64,000 nucleotides of DNA from Heligmosomoides polygyrus polygyrus (GCA_947396885.1 OX377206.1:91199960-91263959), one strand, 5' to 3'. Shown: positions 29,927 through 42,955, counted from the first letter of the stretch. Translations and numbers: made by a program. The notes: generated by a model from the letters alone, not told the origin.

Positions 29927-32499
29927 CCACCAATTATCCACTCAAACAATCACCACCTCATAAACCGCCAATAACACAGCGTAATGACGAAGGTATGTTC
30001 GTTCATAAAGAAACCTGCGGCGCTCACGTCGAACAAAAAACGCTAACGAAGAGCGACGGCGAGTTTATGGAGCAGCGTAGAATAAGCTGATCAATAATCG
30101 ATTTCTACCACATATGAGCACGACAATGACCGATCAGCCGACGATCATTTGTCAGACGATCCAATATTGCTGAGAAAAGCAGATGTTGGCCACAGATGTT
30201 AATATTATCATCATGTCAGAGTGTTACTATGGTTACATCTGCGCTTAGGCCTTCTCCGAGATCTGACAGAAGTGAGCGATAATCTTATCCCTTTCACACC
30301 GACGTCGACCGCACATATCACATATCACACCGCGGAATTATATGAACGGAAATTATCCTGCAGAACCTCCGCAACCAGATACTGCGTTGTACGATTGCAC
30401 GTTCGGAAGTCTACACTCAACGACTTATATAAACAAGGCACGAAAGATCTTTTGCAAATAGCTTACTGTAGATCTGTTCAAATTTAATGTTAATTACTGT
30501 TTAACTTCTAGATTTCTTACTTATGATGTGGGCTGTAATGTCGAAACTGAACTCCAGGAATTCATAAACTCCAAAAGTCTTGTGAACACTAAAGAGTGAC
30601 ATAAACCTGTGAGGTCAGAGGATGCCGCTGCATCTAGTCCTAGATCTTAGGAATGGATTGGTGCCGCTGGGCCTCGCACCTACGGACGAAGGCGACCTAA
30701 ACGAGGAGCGCTTGGCCGAGGTCGACACGCAGCCGTAGACCTCATCTGATGCGCCCATAACTTCGAAATATCGATAAACTCGGATCCGTACAATTTTACA
30801 TGATTGTAATGCTTATTGCACGATAAGCTTGTGTAAGTTAGCTTCGAAGCGGAAGTAGTACAACGGAGCAATTGAGCAAGATAGACGCGATGAAAAGTTT
30901 CTGCTGAAGGTGGGCACTTTAGGCAAACGCTTCAGAAGAATCAGGCTTCCTCATGCCGTAACAAAGCAATCCATCCGTAAACAAGCGGATCAGTTATGCA
31001 CATAGGGAAGATCAGCATGTTACCAGCACTCGGAAATATGCTGTGATCGGTCCAGAATGAGGAATATCTTCTTTGGCATAAGATCCGTAGCAAACAGTGA
31101 CATTGTAGGGGCCAAATCTGGCGACTCCTACAATCTGTGAGACCCATTTTATAACAGCTGCAAGAACCTTGCTTCCTTAAAAGATACGTAGGTTGGCCTC
31201 TTTACGGGACAGATATAAACCAAGCAGTAAGCCCGTATCTTCGAAGAAAATGCTATTTATTTCAATTGATGAACGTGCTCTAATTGCTCACACATGATTG
31301 TTCCTGATATCGATATAATGGTCACCACAGTATAAGTGCGGAAGGTGTAGTGGGAATAAGAAAAATCTGCATTTCCGTAGAACTATACAAAAGAAGGTCA
31401 CCGGTTAGGCAGCCTCATCCTGTTGGCACAATTAACAAAAGTGAGCGAGACGATCGCCGTGCGTAATCAGCGAAGCATTGTTTCGAGAATCGGTAATCGA
31501 TTTTTAGGCTGCCGTAAAAAACGTTTCACGAGGATTCCGATTCTGTGATTTAATTTAGAAGCTTGAGTTTGAATTAGCTTGAGCCCAGCTAGTCAAATTC
31601 TGCTACAGTATGAGCGTTCGCCGAAAATGTATCATTATAGTCAACATGGGCTGCTGATTACTTGATCTATATAGTTTTGATATAAGTCAGCAATGAACTA
31701 AGATTTGTGCTGAAACTGGAGATTTCTTTGGCAATCAGTGCTATGCACCCTTTGGCTATCGGTCTATACCAATTAACTCCGTGAGAAAGGAGCCCGCCGC
31801 GAGGTGAACATGTAGGTCATCGAAAGAGTTCTCCGAAATACCAAGAATACGTCACACCGCTACAAAGCTGGTTTAACAAGGTTTCTAAATATGAGCTTTA
31901 TCTTTGAAATGGACCGATTTGAAGTAAATTTCTGAAAATTGGCAAAAGTCACTATTACTAGGTCAGTTTTGGAGATTTTCCAAGATTTCCTGTGTTTTCG
32001 GATTCTCCTTGCGAAGGCGAGTTCAACGGTATAATAATTTTTCCAGAAGGACCACTCTGAGCGATTCCGACGCTCTGCGACGCGAAATGCGACACTAGTT
32101 ATGAGATTAACTGGATACTGCTCAAATCAAAGTGGATGTTTCATTTTTTCTTTTTTCTAAAGAAAGAAGAATAGAGAAAAACGCCCAGTGAATTTTATAA
32201 ATGTTCACTTAATGACCTAGATTCTGCTCGACGCGACGGACCAGGTCCCTTAAAAAAATTAAAAAAGGGAAATAATTACACCCAAAGTTCACATTCTGCA
32301 TATAGGTCATCGAATTAACATGTTAAACAATTAGTGGGCATTTTCACTTTATCGGACAGATCATTCGATGCCGATCCCAAATATTCATCATATTTTTCAC
32401 TATATTTTCCCAAGCACACTATTTGGAGAGTTATAGAAAAGCGGCGGAAAAGACGTTCTTTGTACCTTTCCGCCGAAACGCCAAAAGATAGTGGCCTAG
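29927..32499. other. Unassigned 2.6-kb stretch
   Basis: I find no supported gene. The only hint is a minus-strand frame ending near 30941 that reads LIFPMCITDPLVYGWIALL, reminiscent of helix 7 of a rhodopsin-like receptor. It has no full domain and is not called. Confidence 0.3.
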
Positions 32500-32645
32500 T
32501 GTATGAAGAATGAATGGAGGAAGAATCCGTTCAGAAAGGTCCTCGTAGGTGTGGAACGCTTAGTTGGCATGGAAGCTGTCCGAACCTGAAATCGAATCAG
32601 AGTGCGTGCGAGACACAGCGCCTCTTACGACTCCGCTCCTTTGTG
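32500..32645 (-). mobile_element. SINE-A head remnant, diverged
   Basis: AACGCTTAGTTGGCATGG and CAGCGCCTCTTACGACTCCG follow the SINE-A head order. The 3' half is missing. Confidence 0.4.
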
Positions 32646-33248
32646 TCGAACAAAGAATTTCACTTAGACCCCTCCCCCCCCCCCCTCCCAAAATCCTCAC
32701 GATTTATCGGAAAGAGAGTAGATTAGCGCCTAAGAACTCTACATAGCCTTAATAGATGTCCAAATTTCGGTGCAATCCTAGTTGGTGGTGGCCGCTCTTA
32801 AATGATTTCATAGAAACTAAGTGCGCTCAGTATTGAAATATATAGTACTCTCTCGTTCCATAGAAAGTAACTGCACCAACGAAATCGAAAAAAATAACAC
32901 AGAAAACGTGAGAATAAATAACATTTGTAAGCTAGGTCGGGATGTTTGCAAATGATTAGGACGCAACTATGTACATTGCCTTGTCCGACTCGCCATTAAA
33001 CGCACACAAGCAAAAAACTGCGGACGAGTTTTCGGATGAGTTGTTCCGGCGCGAAAGGTAAAAATTCAAACAGTCGAACACGAGCGTTGGCGATGGAGCG
33101 CGAAATCCTTCATTTCAAGCATTACTAGGGACATTACAGGGTGTTGTGCAGCCAAGCTGCTCGTGTGGAAACTGCTCTCATCACCCAGGAGGGGTCCGGA
33201 GATGGGTTCTGCGCTTTTGAAGCGGCGAAGCGTACACGTTTGTTTGGA

Positions 33249-33539
33249 AGGATAAAAAAATAAAGGATAAAGGACGGCGTTATTCAAGCCTTTTGGGATG
33301 GGCCACGCATTCTACTTCGGGATATCGTGGAGGCGATTTGAATGCGTATTTGGCCATACTTGCGGTGGCCAGCCGATAAACAAGTCAGCGCTCTATCCTT
33401 CCCAAACAAGTCTGGTACCAATTCACCGACCCCGGAGGGATGGAAGGCTTGGTTGGCCTGGGCGGGAAATCCGAACCAGGAACCTGGTATCGGGTGCACG
33501 CGACAGTCGCGCCTCCTCTGACTGCGCTACACGCGCCCT
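33249..33539 (-). mobile_element. SINE-A copy, well preserved
   Basis: The tail AAATAAAGGATAAAGGACGG and the head GACTGCGCTACACGCGCCC are present. Short deletions are seen near 33320 and 33358. Confidence 0.87.
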
Positions 33540-33634
33540 TGTTTGGAAGATGAGCAAAAAACGCATCAAAATCTCGAAACCCCTCAAATATCACATAGTC
33601 AGCTGAAATGCAAGAATGCCGCAACGCAGAAGAA

Positions 33635-33725
33635 CCGAACCACCAATCTCCTCGCACGAAGCAACCCGCTTATCCATTGCACCACAACTCGCTCCAGGAG
33701 GCGTCCGTCGCGGGCTTACAAGAGA
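33635..33725 (-). repeat. tRNA-like sequence (Arg-like), probably a pseudo-tRNA or SINE head
   Basis: On the minus strand, GTGGTGCAATGGATAAGC resembles the A-box/D-arm of tRNA-Arg and GGTGGTTCGGTTCTTCTGC a weak B box. Arm pairing is imperfect, so I do not call a functional tRNA. Confidence 0.35.
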
Positions 33726-34398
33726 TCGATCGAATGTCAGCGGGGATGCCGACGCGATCTCAAAGCTAGGAGTGCGCAGAAAGCAAAAGACTACGATGAT
33801 AACTGTGTGGCCGTGCCGCGACAACTCGTCCGCAGCTTTTTTTTTTGTTGTGTGCGTTTAACGAGGAGTCCTTGTCTGTACCCAAAACGCTAACCGATTG
33901 ATGGTGCTTTGGCCTCTTTTTATTTTATTTCTAATGTTATTGTCTTATTTGCTAGAAGATGATTCGTTCTCGGTTCAAATCTATTTAGTAGTGAGGTCCT
34001 CCCTTACTAGACCTGCACCGAGAAAGGTTCTTTTTAGGTTCCCCTCTCCCGACTAGGAACTCGAAAATTGTCTATCTGGGCAATCAGGTTGGTGTAGTTT
34101 ACTTACTTATATATGTTGCAGCCCACTTATTGTTTCGTTGTGTAGGGAAATCATTTAAGAGTGGCCACCACCAACTAGGATTGCACCCAAATTTCTTTCG
34201 ATACTTCTATATCCTCCACAATAAGCAAAATGAAGAGTTAAAATAATCCACTATTTTAGTACAACCCAAGGTCTTCTCAATTTTACTCATTTTTTAAAAT
34301 AATTTAGCTAGTTGATATCCTCTCCCCTTCTGATAGTGTAGCATTGTCCTTGGAAGGTATGACTACTTTGGACTAAAAGGAGGGCTTAAAACCTTCAT
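33726..34398. other. Unassigned spacer
   Basis: No supported gene. It contains the right member of the 49-bp inverted repeat. Confidence 0.3.
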
Positions 34399-34700
34399 AA
34401 AAGGATAAGAATAAAGGACAAAGGTTACTCAAACCCTTTAAGGGTGCGCCACGCACTAGACTTCCACGGAATGTGGAGGCGATTCAAACGCGTATTTAGC
34501 CATACGGGGACTTGCGGTGGCCAGCCGATGAACAAGTCGACGCTTTATCCTTCTCAGACAAATCTGGTAACAATTTACCTACTCCGAAGAGATGGCTTTG
34601 GCTTGGTTGGCCTGGGCGGAACCAACCACCAGCCCGAAGCAGTGATCTGGTATCAGATGCATGCGACAGTCGGCACCTTCTCCCCGACTGCGTTACACAG
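34399..34700 (-). mobile_element. SINE-A copy
   Basis: The tail AAAGGATAAGAATAAAGGAC and the head CCCGACTGCGTTACACAGG are recognisable. The body has an insertion near 34620-34640. Confidence 0.72.
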
Positions 34701-34776
34701 GTCCAAAACCTTCAAAAACTGCGAGATATCCTCTTAAATACTCATAACTCCACAGGCCATGTACCTGTTCATTATA

Positions 34777-36003
34777 CAAGGTGTCCCAAAAAATGTATAC
34801 ACTGTTTGAAAGGTGATAACTTTGCTCACAGTAAAGGTACTGAAGAAGATAAGTGCTAATATGAAAGCCTGAGAAATTTTCTGATATGGGCGGCATGGAA
34901 TGCGCCGTGCACTCGTTTGAAAGTTTGCATTTTACACACGACTGATTGTGTTTCTCTTGAATACATGTTATGATTTCTTCACAAAGTGACCGCTTCGATT
35001 GATTTGCGTTTCTTTTATTGTTTAAAACTCAAAAACACACTATGACTTACGGAAAGTGCAGGGTGTTTTAAAAAATGCGGGTAGTGTTTGAAACGTTCTA
35101 ACATTGCTGCTAGTGAAGCATTTAAAGATGATTGCGACTCACATGAAGGCGCAGGGTAATGAGATTACTGTGGCGTGCAAATTGTCAAGATTGCGCCATG
35201 TTCCCGCCGGAAACCTTGCACTTCAGACTCGATTGATTGTGCATGGGCTGAATGCCTGTTACAATCTTGTGACTGCTTGGCCGGATTAACCTGTGCTGTG
35301 CTTCTTTTAACGTTTAAAACTTGACAATCATGTGAAAGACACGTGACATACGAGTTTATAGATCGCACGTTTTAAATGTGAGCAGGGGCCCATTTTATAT
35401 GACGCACTCTGTGGACTGATGAAGAAACATTCCAACTGAATGGAAAGGTTAATCGGTATAATGGAAGCTACTGGACGCCGCATATCGTTAAAAAAAAGCA
35501 AAGCACAGGTTAAAGTGGTCAAGTAGTAACAAGAATATAAGAGGCATTCAGCCCATGTACAATCAATCGAGTCTGAAATGCAAGGTTTCAGGCGAGCGCA
35601 TGGCACAATCTTGCCTAGTTGCACGTCGCAGAAATCCCGTTACTCTATGCTTTTATATGAGCCTCAAACATCTTCAAGTGCTTCACTAGCAGCCATGTTA
35701 GTACGTTTCAAACAGTACCTGCATTTTTGGGATACTCTGCTTTTTCTGCAAACCATCGTGTGTTTTTACGTTTTAAACCCTAGAGTAAACGCAAATCAAT
35801 CGAACCGGCCACTTTGTGAAGAAGTTATAACATGTATTCAGGCGAAGCACAATCAATCGTGTGTGAAATGCAAACTTTCAAACGAGTGCATGGCGCATTC
35901 CATGCCAGTCATGTGTCATATCAGCCCTTAACCTTTTTAGTACCTTTACTGCGACCAAAGTTATCACCTTTCAAACAGTGTATGCATTTTTTGAGACACC
36001 CTG
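34777..36003. mobile_element. Fold-back Tc1/mariner-like element with a nested palindrome
   Basis: The outer ends CAAGGTGTCCCAAAAAATGT and the inverse of CAGGGTGTCTCAAAAAATGC are flanked by TA (34775-34776 and 36004-36005). Outer arms extend to about 35058 and from about 35740. Inside, 35059-35739 has its own related ends (CAGGGTGTTTTAAAAAATGC and the inverse of CAGAGTATCCC). The single-copy centre near 35400-35470 encodes TLWTDEETFQLNGKVNRYN, a DDE transposase motif with its first catalytic Asp. Confidence 0.85.
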
Positions 36004-36005
36004 TA

Positions 36006-36584
36006 CACTTGAGTAAGAAATGATAGTTGATCTAGAAAAGAATAATCCAGGCTTCAGCTGTGCAGCAGGGTGGGCCTCTTGGGTGGTCAATATACTATGG
36101 GTTTTTCGCGAACAGCTGTGCTAATCGGATTCAGTTTATCTTCACGAGTAGCAAGTGTTTCGCACACACATTCACGCGACGAAGCAGAGCGATCTCTGAC
36201 CACGAGTCGGGTTGTAATAGGAATCGAGATGTGTTCCATCGTCAGGAACTCTTGGCGAACGGCGAGACGAGACCGAGTGTGGGGTGGTGGTGGAGCTGGT
36301 CTGGCCGTGTCGCGCGCGGTGCGTCGAGGAGGCCCGTAACACAAGAAGGTCAGCTTTTTCTGCAGCGAATGTGAGAGAAAACGGAAGAACTCGTGAGGCG
36401 TGGGCGCATGGTGTTGATCGCCACGCACACACACACACACTCACCACAACCTACGACGGCGGCACTGATAGATGGGCTTCTTCGAGATGCAACAGTTGAT
36501 CGCTGAGTAGACGACCGCTGGTCGACTGCGTAGAGCGTAACGCAAAAGCACCACCACCACCAGGGTCATGTGTCGGAAGAATGG
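36006..36584. other. Unassigned spacer with a short CA repeat
   Basis: A CA repeat lies near 36423-36441. The open frames around 36060-36450 lack domain motifs and splice context. Confidence 0.3.
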
Positions 36585-36640
36585 AGTAGAATTTCTGGCG
36601 CATCCCAAAATTGAGTAACGCGTCTTTATCCGTTATCGTT
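36585..36640 (+). mobile_element. SINE-A 3'-end fragment
   Basis: GGCGCATCCCAAAATTGAGT followed by AACGCGTCTTTATCCG is the SINE-A terminus. Confidence 0.55.
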
Positions 36641-36641
36641 T

Positions 36642-37171
36642 AGTTATTCGAATACTCCAATGTTGGATATTTCTAGATTCTCGAATATTCATTCGAATTC
36701 AAACATCGATGGTTTTAAAAAGTCTGATATCCGTTTGAATTTCGAGCGGGAACCACATTCGAATATTATTCGAAAATTGAATCATTTTAATCGAATATTG
36801 AATAAACCTTAAATCTTCAAAGAGCCTGGTTCGAACAAATTATTCGACCATTCGGATAATGAAAAACGAAAAATGGAGCTTCTCCGATTTTTGATCATTT
36901 GAAAGGATTTATGAAGAAATAAAAATATTCAAAATTATACGAATAAGTTTTTAATTTAAATAAAAAATAAAATTTATTTAAACGCAAAAAAAAATAAAAA
37001 TAAAATTCAACGAATAAAAAATTAAAACGAATGAAGCGAATAAATATGTACATTCGTTCATTCCCTCGAAATTTTTTGACATCGAATGAATTCTTTTATT
37101 CGTTCGAAAATTTTCGACATCAACTTCGATTAGTCATTCGCTCAATAAAATGTCTCAAAAGCACAACTATA
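36642..37171. mobile_element. TTCGAAT-family MITE, longest copy
   Basis: The right end CTCAAAAGCACAACTATA matches the left end of 573-988 in inverse. The interior is dense in ATTCGAAT words. The left terminal repeat is not clear. Confidence 0.55.
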
Positions 37172-37249
37172 GTGAATACCTAAGCCAACAGTTTGGTATC
37201 TTGTTGCGAAGCCTACACAACGGTCAGAAGATTCATGTGAATCTCAAAA

Positions 37250-37610
37250 GAGAACGACAGTTCTGAAGAAAAATCAATATAATCGATCGATAATGAGAAG
37301 TTGATCCAGTCTTTTCTTGCTGTAAAGTCTCTCCACTGGACCAGATACTCTCACTTCGTGATTCCCATCTCAAACCGTCATTACTGAACGAAAATCGATA
37401 AAATCGATTGGCAAAAACTGCTCGATTATTGTTGCTCCCTCGCTGCGCAGTTTCTCCAACAACCAACATGCTCAAGCGAAAGCCATTTCGTTCGACACGA
37501 CACGGTCAACTCCGCAATCGATCCATCGATCGATTAGTCGATCAACAGTGCTTATCTTCTGTGAAGACTGCCCATCACCTTTCAGACTCATATGATCCTC
37601 GTCTTTAAAG
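37250..37610. repeat. ATCGAT-rich repeat units related to 18.06-18.96 kb
   Basis: TGATTCCCATCTCAAACCGTCA near 37360-37382 is the inverse of the 18-kb marker region (GACCGTTTAAGATGGGAATCA). Several ATCGAT words are present. One or two units are recognisable. Confidence 0.45.
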
Positions 37611-38504
37611 CTTAACCCTGAATGGAGACCAATAAGGCCGATCGAGATGTGGAGTGCATCCTCCGCCTATCGCCTCATTCTGGCGGACGGACGCACAGAC
37701 AGCGAGACAGACTTGATAGATCTTTAATATAATAGCCCTTTTAGGAATCAATCCTATTACAATCGAAATCAAAATGAGCACCATCCAGAGCAATCTCTCC
37801 GAAAGAGACTCTCCGAAAAGGTAAAGACAATTTTTTACTCAATAAAATTTAGTATGGCTTTTTTGAAATATTTTTATTCACCAGCTCAAATGAGTAAAAA
37901 GGCTGTGTGAAATTTTGTTTAAAAAAAAGGAAAAAGAAAAATTCTAGAAAATGATGATTTACAATTTATTTTACAGTACAGGAAGGCAACAATTTTTAGT
38001 GCTTAAAGGAAAGACTACGCCATGCACTCCTCGCGATTTTAATTTGAATGATAGCAAGAAAACTTTTTGCGTAGAGTAACAGCTGTGCAACAAAAATAAA
38101 TGGCAAAAACCATACACATCCCTGTTTCAGGTGAGCGGCATTTGCATTATTAATCAAATTCACAGCCAGCAAGACGAATACATGACGATATCCCATCCAA
38201 CATTACGCTATAAAACTGCTGCCTTTTGTTTCTTAGGATAGATTATAAAGTACGTTTGTTCTTTAAAAAAATAAATAATTAATCGTTTATTTTCAATTAT
38301 TGGGCAGAAAAAATTAAAAACCTTCGGAAAAAACAATACATTTTTCTTAAACAAAATCTTTTTCTGGCCGTGATGGAGAGTCTCTAGTTCAGTCTAGAAC
38401 GAACTCCTTTTAATATTGAGGATTTTCATTTTGATTTCAAGCATGTTTAAAAGAGTGCCAAATTTAATTTGAAAAATATCCAATTTGCCGTAAAAAATTG
38501 TGCG
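37611..38504. other. AT-rich spacer
   Basis: No supported gene. The minus-strand frame at 37996-38196 is hydrophobic but has no family signature. Confidence 0.3.
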
Positions 38505-38644
38505 GATAAATATATATTGGGCAGAAAAACAAGCATCTATTATTCTCTGAAAAAAAATGATAGAAGCCTGAATAGAAAAGCACCTCTACATTGATCGAGG
38601 TGAAATCGGTGGCGTAAAAAAAATTATCTGCATATAATAAAAAA

Positions 38645-38682
38645 CCAGACGTTCAACGGCCTGAGGGCCGCCAAACGTCTGG
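38645..38682. repeat. Strong hairpin, copy 1
   Basis: CCAGACGTT pairs with AACGTCTGG, and inside it CGGCC pairs with GGCCG around a TGAG loop. An inverted relative with the same stems but a different loop lies at 42715-42751. Confidence 0.65.
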
Positions 38683-38804
38683 TTGAGGCTTCGCCCCAAA
38701 CCCGTAGAATAGAACACCCGAACGTCTTCTTCTCCTCTTTAGACCTTCTCTCATTCATTAAAAAACTGGTTTTACTATATAGAATGGTATAGCGGAATAG
38801 GGCA

Positions 38805-39335
38805 AAACAGATCCAGCACCTTCACTGGACCCCCCTTAACAAGTCCCTTATCACTGGTTCCCCTTTATTGTCAGCCCTTTTTCGGTTCACCCTTCACTGG
38901 CCCCCCTCCCCTTACATAGTAGGTCTCTACTACTGCTCCGGTCCCCTCTTCGCTGGTCATCCTATCCTTCACCGATCCCCATTATTGGTCCCACCCTCAC
39001 TCGTCCCCCTTTTATTCATCAACCCTTTTCCGGTCCCCTTTCACTGGACCCCTTCCCCCCCCCCCCATTCACCGGTCCCCATTACTGGTACCTTCCTCAT
39101 CGATCCCCCCTTCACCTGTTCCCCTCTTCACTGGTCAACATTCCACCGGTCCCCCTTCACTGGGCCCCTCTCCCCTCCTTCACCGGTTCCCCTTCACTGG
39201 ATCCCCCCTCACCGGTCTCCATTGCTGGTCCCACCTTCACTGGTCCCTCCTTTATTGGTCAACCCTTTACCGGTCCCCCTTACTGGAACCCCATCCTTCA
39301 CCGGTCCCCCATTACTGGTCCCACCTTCACCTGTA
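38805..39335. repeat. C/T-rich minisatellite, units of about 15-17 bp
   Basis: Variants of CCCCCTTCACTGGTCC and CACCGGTCCCC repeat throughout. The plus-strand open frame is a by-product of low complexity. A shorter relative lies near 48290-48375. Confidence 0.8.
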
Positions 39336-39795
39336 ACACGTCGTGTGAATCCGAACCCTGGCGCGACATCGGTGACACATCTTTTGAACCCGGACGCCTG
39401 TTGAACAACGTCGGTGACATGTGTTCTCAACCCGAACGTGCTTTGCGCGACAACGGCGACACGTCGTCTGAATCTGGAAGGTCTTTCGCGACATTGGTGA
39501 CACCTCTTCTGAATCCAGGCACCGATGAGCGACGTCGGTGACATGTCTTCTCAAGCCGAACGTGCTTTGCGCGACATCCTTGACACGTCGTGTGAATCCG
39601 GAACTCCTAGCGCGACATCGGCGACACGTCGTCTGAATCTGGAAGGCCTTTCGCGACATTGGTGACACCTCTTCTGAATCCAGGCACCGATGAGCGACAT
39701 CGGTGACACCTCTTCTCAACCTGAACGTCCTTTGCGCGACATTGGTGACATGTCGTCTGAACATGGACGCCTGTCGACAACTACAACAGTTGACA
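39336..39795. repeat. 42-bp minisatellite with higher-order structure
   Basis: Units centred on GACATCGGTGACAC recur about every 42 bp for roughly 11 copies. A block starting TCGCGACATTGGTGACACCT at about 39486 repeats about 168 bp later, four units on. As 42 is divisible by three, long minus-strand frames run through it. Confidence 0.78.
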
Positions 39796-40059
39796 ACTGG
39801 TGACAACTACAACCCCCGCCCCCTCCCCCCTTCCCCATACTTCCTCCCAACACACTCCTTCAGCACTTCTGTGCAAACAAACACACCCACAAACACACGC
39901 ACTCACTCACCCACAGACAAACGACCGTTCTCGCTTATAGGATAGGATAATGTCATGTAATAACAAATAATAGTATCAAAAATAAATTAAAATAAAAGTA
40001 GACAATAATAAAACATTGTTTGGTATTCCAAAACATTTGCAAGCTCAGAGCGTTTGAAA

Positions 40060-40945
40060 TATTGCCAAAGCCTCTCAGTGCTACGCAGTGAGAGATATCT
40101 TAGGAGATCAGCGACTATAACAGAAGCGAAGACAGCCGAAAACGAATTCGAGAGCCGAAGCACGTACTGTTGTAGCTGGACGTGAGAGCACCTTCACTTA
40201 CCAGCCAATTTGCCTGCGTTCTCCATGTGTCCACGGCGGCGTTGGAAATTGGAAGGGACATGAAGAACGGCGAATTATCCACACAAATTGATTAATCTCC
40301 AAAGCGTACACATCCCAGCCAAAACAGGTACTCCGACGAAACACGGTGGAATCCTAGCAGCACCGCGAGATGAGAAGAAAATAGCACCGTTTGAGAAACA
40401 CGACGCACAAAACAACCAGCAAGACAACCGTTCCTTGGCGTGGCTCCACTACAGTGAACGCGTAGGTCCCACCACGATAGGAAGGAAAATGGATAGATTG
40501 CGGTACGATATCGCAAAATTCTATTCCAGTCCTTGGAGTTGGCTACCAAATGAGCACTTGGTCCTCTTCCATAGTGCTGCTCACAACCGGAGACCACGAG
40601 CCGTTTGAGCCGTCCAAAGACGGTTGGCTGTGGTCGTTCTCTGTCATCGTGTCAGCGCTTCGCTCCCCAATTTTTTTTCAGAAAAGGCTTTGAAGATGCG
40701 AGCATCGTCGACCTCCACACAATGGAAACGTTGCCGTCCGGACCAAGCCGTCGAAAATTAGCTAGGCCGGTCATGTTATTCGCTTCGATAACCATCCGTT
40801 CGTCGAGTAGTATCAGCTCGAGGGAGGCGAAACTCAATGGGCTACTCTGGCACGCAACAGGAACAACTAAAAATCTCGATGGTGTCCCCTCGAGCAGCCA
40901 GACCGTCAGGTTATGCAGATGGGTGCTTCATCGAGTTCCTTCATA
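40060..40945. repeat. Left-unit copy of duplicated block C
   Basis: AGATATCTTAGGAGATCAGC through TTGATTAATCTCCAAAGCGT matches 46690-46920. Further stretches match to about 47350. Both copies contain a possible donor (GGCTGGTAAGTG on the minus strand), but no consistent coding frame with an acceptor was found. Confidence 0.75.
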
Positions 40946-40981
40946 AGAGCAAGAAGAACTGTAAAATGGTAGTGTAAGACG

Positions 40982-41212
40982 TTCCTGTGTATCTTCTGGC
41001 AACGACGTTTTTAGGAGGGATATTTTTTACTGGCTTGATAAATTTTCATTTTTGGCCCTTATTGTTGCTGGAGGTGGAGCATTTGGCCAGGTAAAGCACC
41101 AGTCTAACGCGTTAAGCCAGTTTTAAGCCTCCGAAGGCGACGACAAGTTGGGAACGTCGAGCCAGTAATAAAAATTCTACCTAAGAACTTCGTTGCCGGA
41201 AGAATACACGGA
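40982..41212. mobile_element. Fold-back MITE with arms of about 57 bp
   Basis: The left arm TTCCTGTGTATCTTCTGGCA continues to TTTACTGGCTTGA. The right arm is the inverse, from CGAGCCAGTAATAAAAATTC to AGAATACACGGAAA. It is not seen in the right duplication unit. Confidence 0.65.
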
Positions 41213-41324
41213 AATCTATTACGAGAATGCTAAGCCTTCAAGATGAAAGAACTTGGAGTTCACTCGTGTAAGGGGGCGGGAGGGAATTCACCATTCTTGG
41301 AACAGAGGTAAAGAAATCCTTGTA

Positions 41325-41560
41325 AGTATGTAAGGATACCCATCCCACTTCCATGAGATGTCGATGACGAAGTCTGAATACGCATATGACCTATACAATG
41401 ACATGTGGCGTCTAGCCAATGGACATGCCAGTGCTTCATCCTTCGCAGACAAGTCTGGTAGCAATTCATGGACCTCGGAAGGATGGAAGGCTTGGTGACT
41501 TACGCCTCGAATCTGGAATCCATCAGCGGTGTACGTTGACTACGCTACACTCGTTCTCCG
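41325..41560 (-). mobile_element. SINE-A copy, diverged, within the duplicated block
   Basis: CAGACAAGTCTGGTAGCAAT and GGAAGGATGGAAGGCTTGGT are SINE-A body words. It corresponds in position to the SINE-A at 52952-53245 in the right unit, so it predates the duplication. Confidence 0.65.
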
Positions 41561-41888
41561 CCATTGACTATGCTCTTTATGTAGATGTAGCATCAAATAT
41601 ACAGCATAGCCAGCTTCTTCAGACGCTAGCCTGCTGGGCGGAGATTATATTGCATGTTGAGTCAGAGCTTAAGGATATGACGCTGTTCGCGTCCCACAAG
41701 CGACTAATGCTTTCTGGGCTACTTTGGCACATGGCAAGATTGCATAGCGACATGGCGTTGATTCGAGGGAATCAATTGTCAACATGACTACATGTGATGT
41801 TAAATCAGCTTCTTCACACGCTCTTCTTTTTCTACTACCATTTCGCACTTTTCAGGCTACCAAACACGAACCATTTCTCAAGCTACAC

Positions 41889-42770
<882 letters not shown>

Positions 42771-42955
42771 AAGTTGGCTCCGAAAAACTCTCAACAAATC
42801 ACAACAGTTGCCCATGTTCTGATGCCTGCTTGCTACGCTTATAAATCTCATAAAGAACGACCACTGAGTCCATTACAATCACATACAGAATTTAGAGTAT
42901 AGTACAATGAAATCCACTACGATGCACAAGTGAGTTTTAGAAACTATAAATGAAT

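Larger units (their letters stand above)
32761..34195. repeat. 49-bp inverted repeats 1.4 kb apart
   Basis: 32761-32809 and 34147-34195 are inverted copies with about four mismatches, sharing the core GCAATCCTAGTTGGTGGTGG. The interval holds a SINE-A copy, a tRNA-like stretch and unassigned DNA. They may be ends of an old DNA transposon, but no target duplication is visible. Confidence 0.55.

Noticed and set aside
30941..31147. Rhodopsin-like receptor exon
   Set aside because: Only a DPLVYG-like helix-7 phrase is seen. The other helices and splice sites are missing, so the match may be chance.
36060..36450. Overlapping frames on both strands near 36.2 kb
   Set aside because: All frames are open because of base composition and none contains a recognisable motif.
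38868..39404. 178-residue proline-rich protein
   Set aside because: It is the translation of a C/T-rich minisatellite, with no splice signals or conserved motif.
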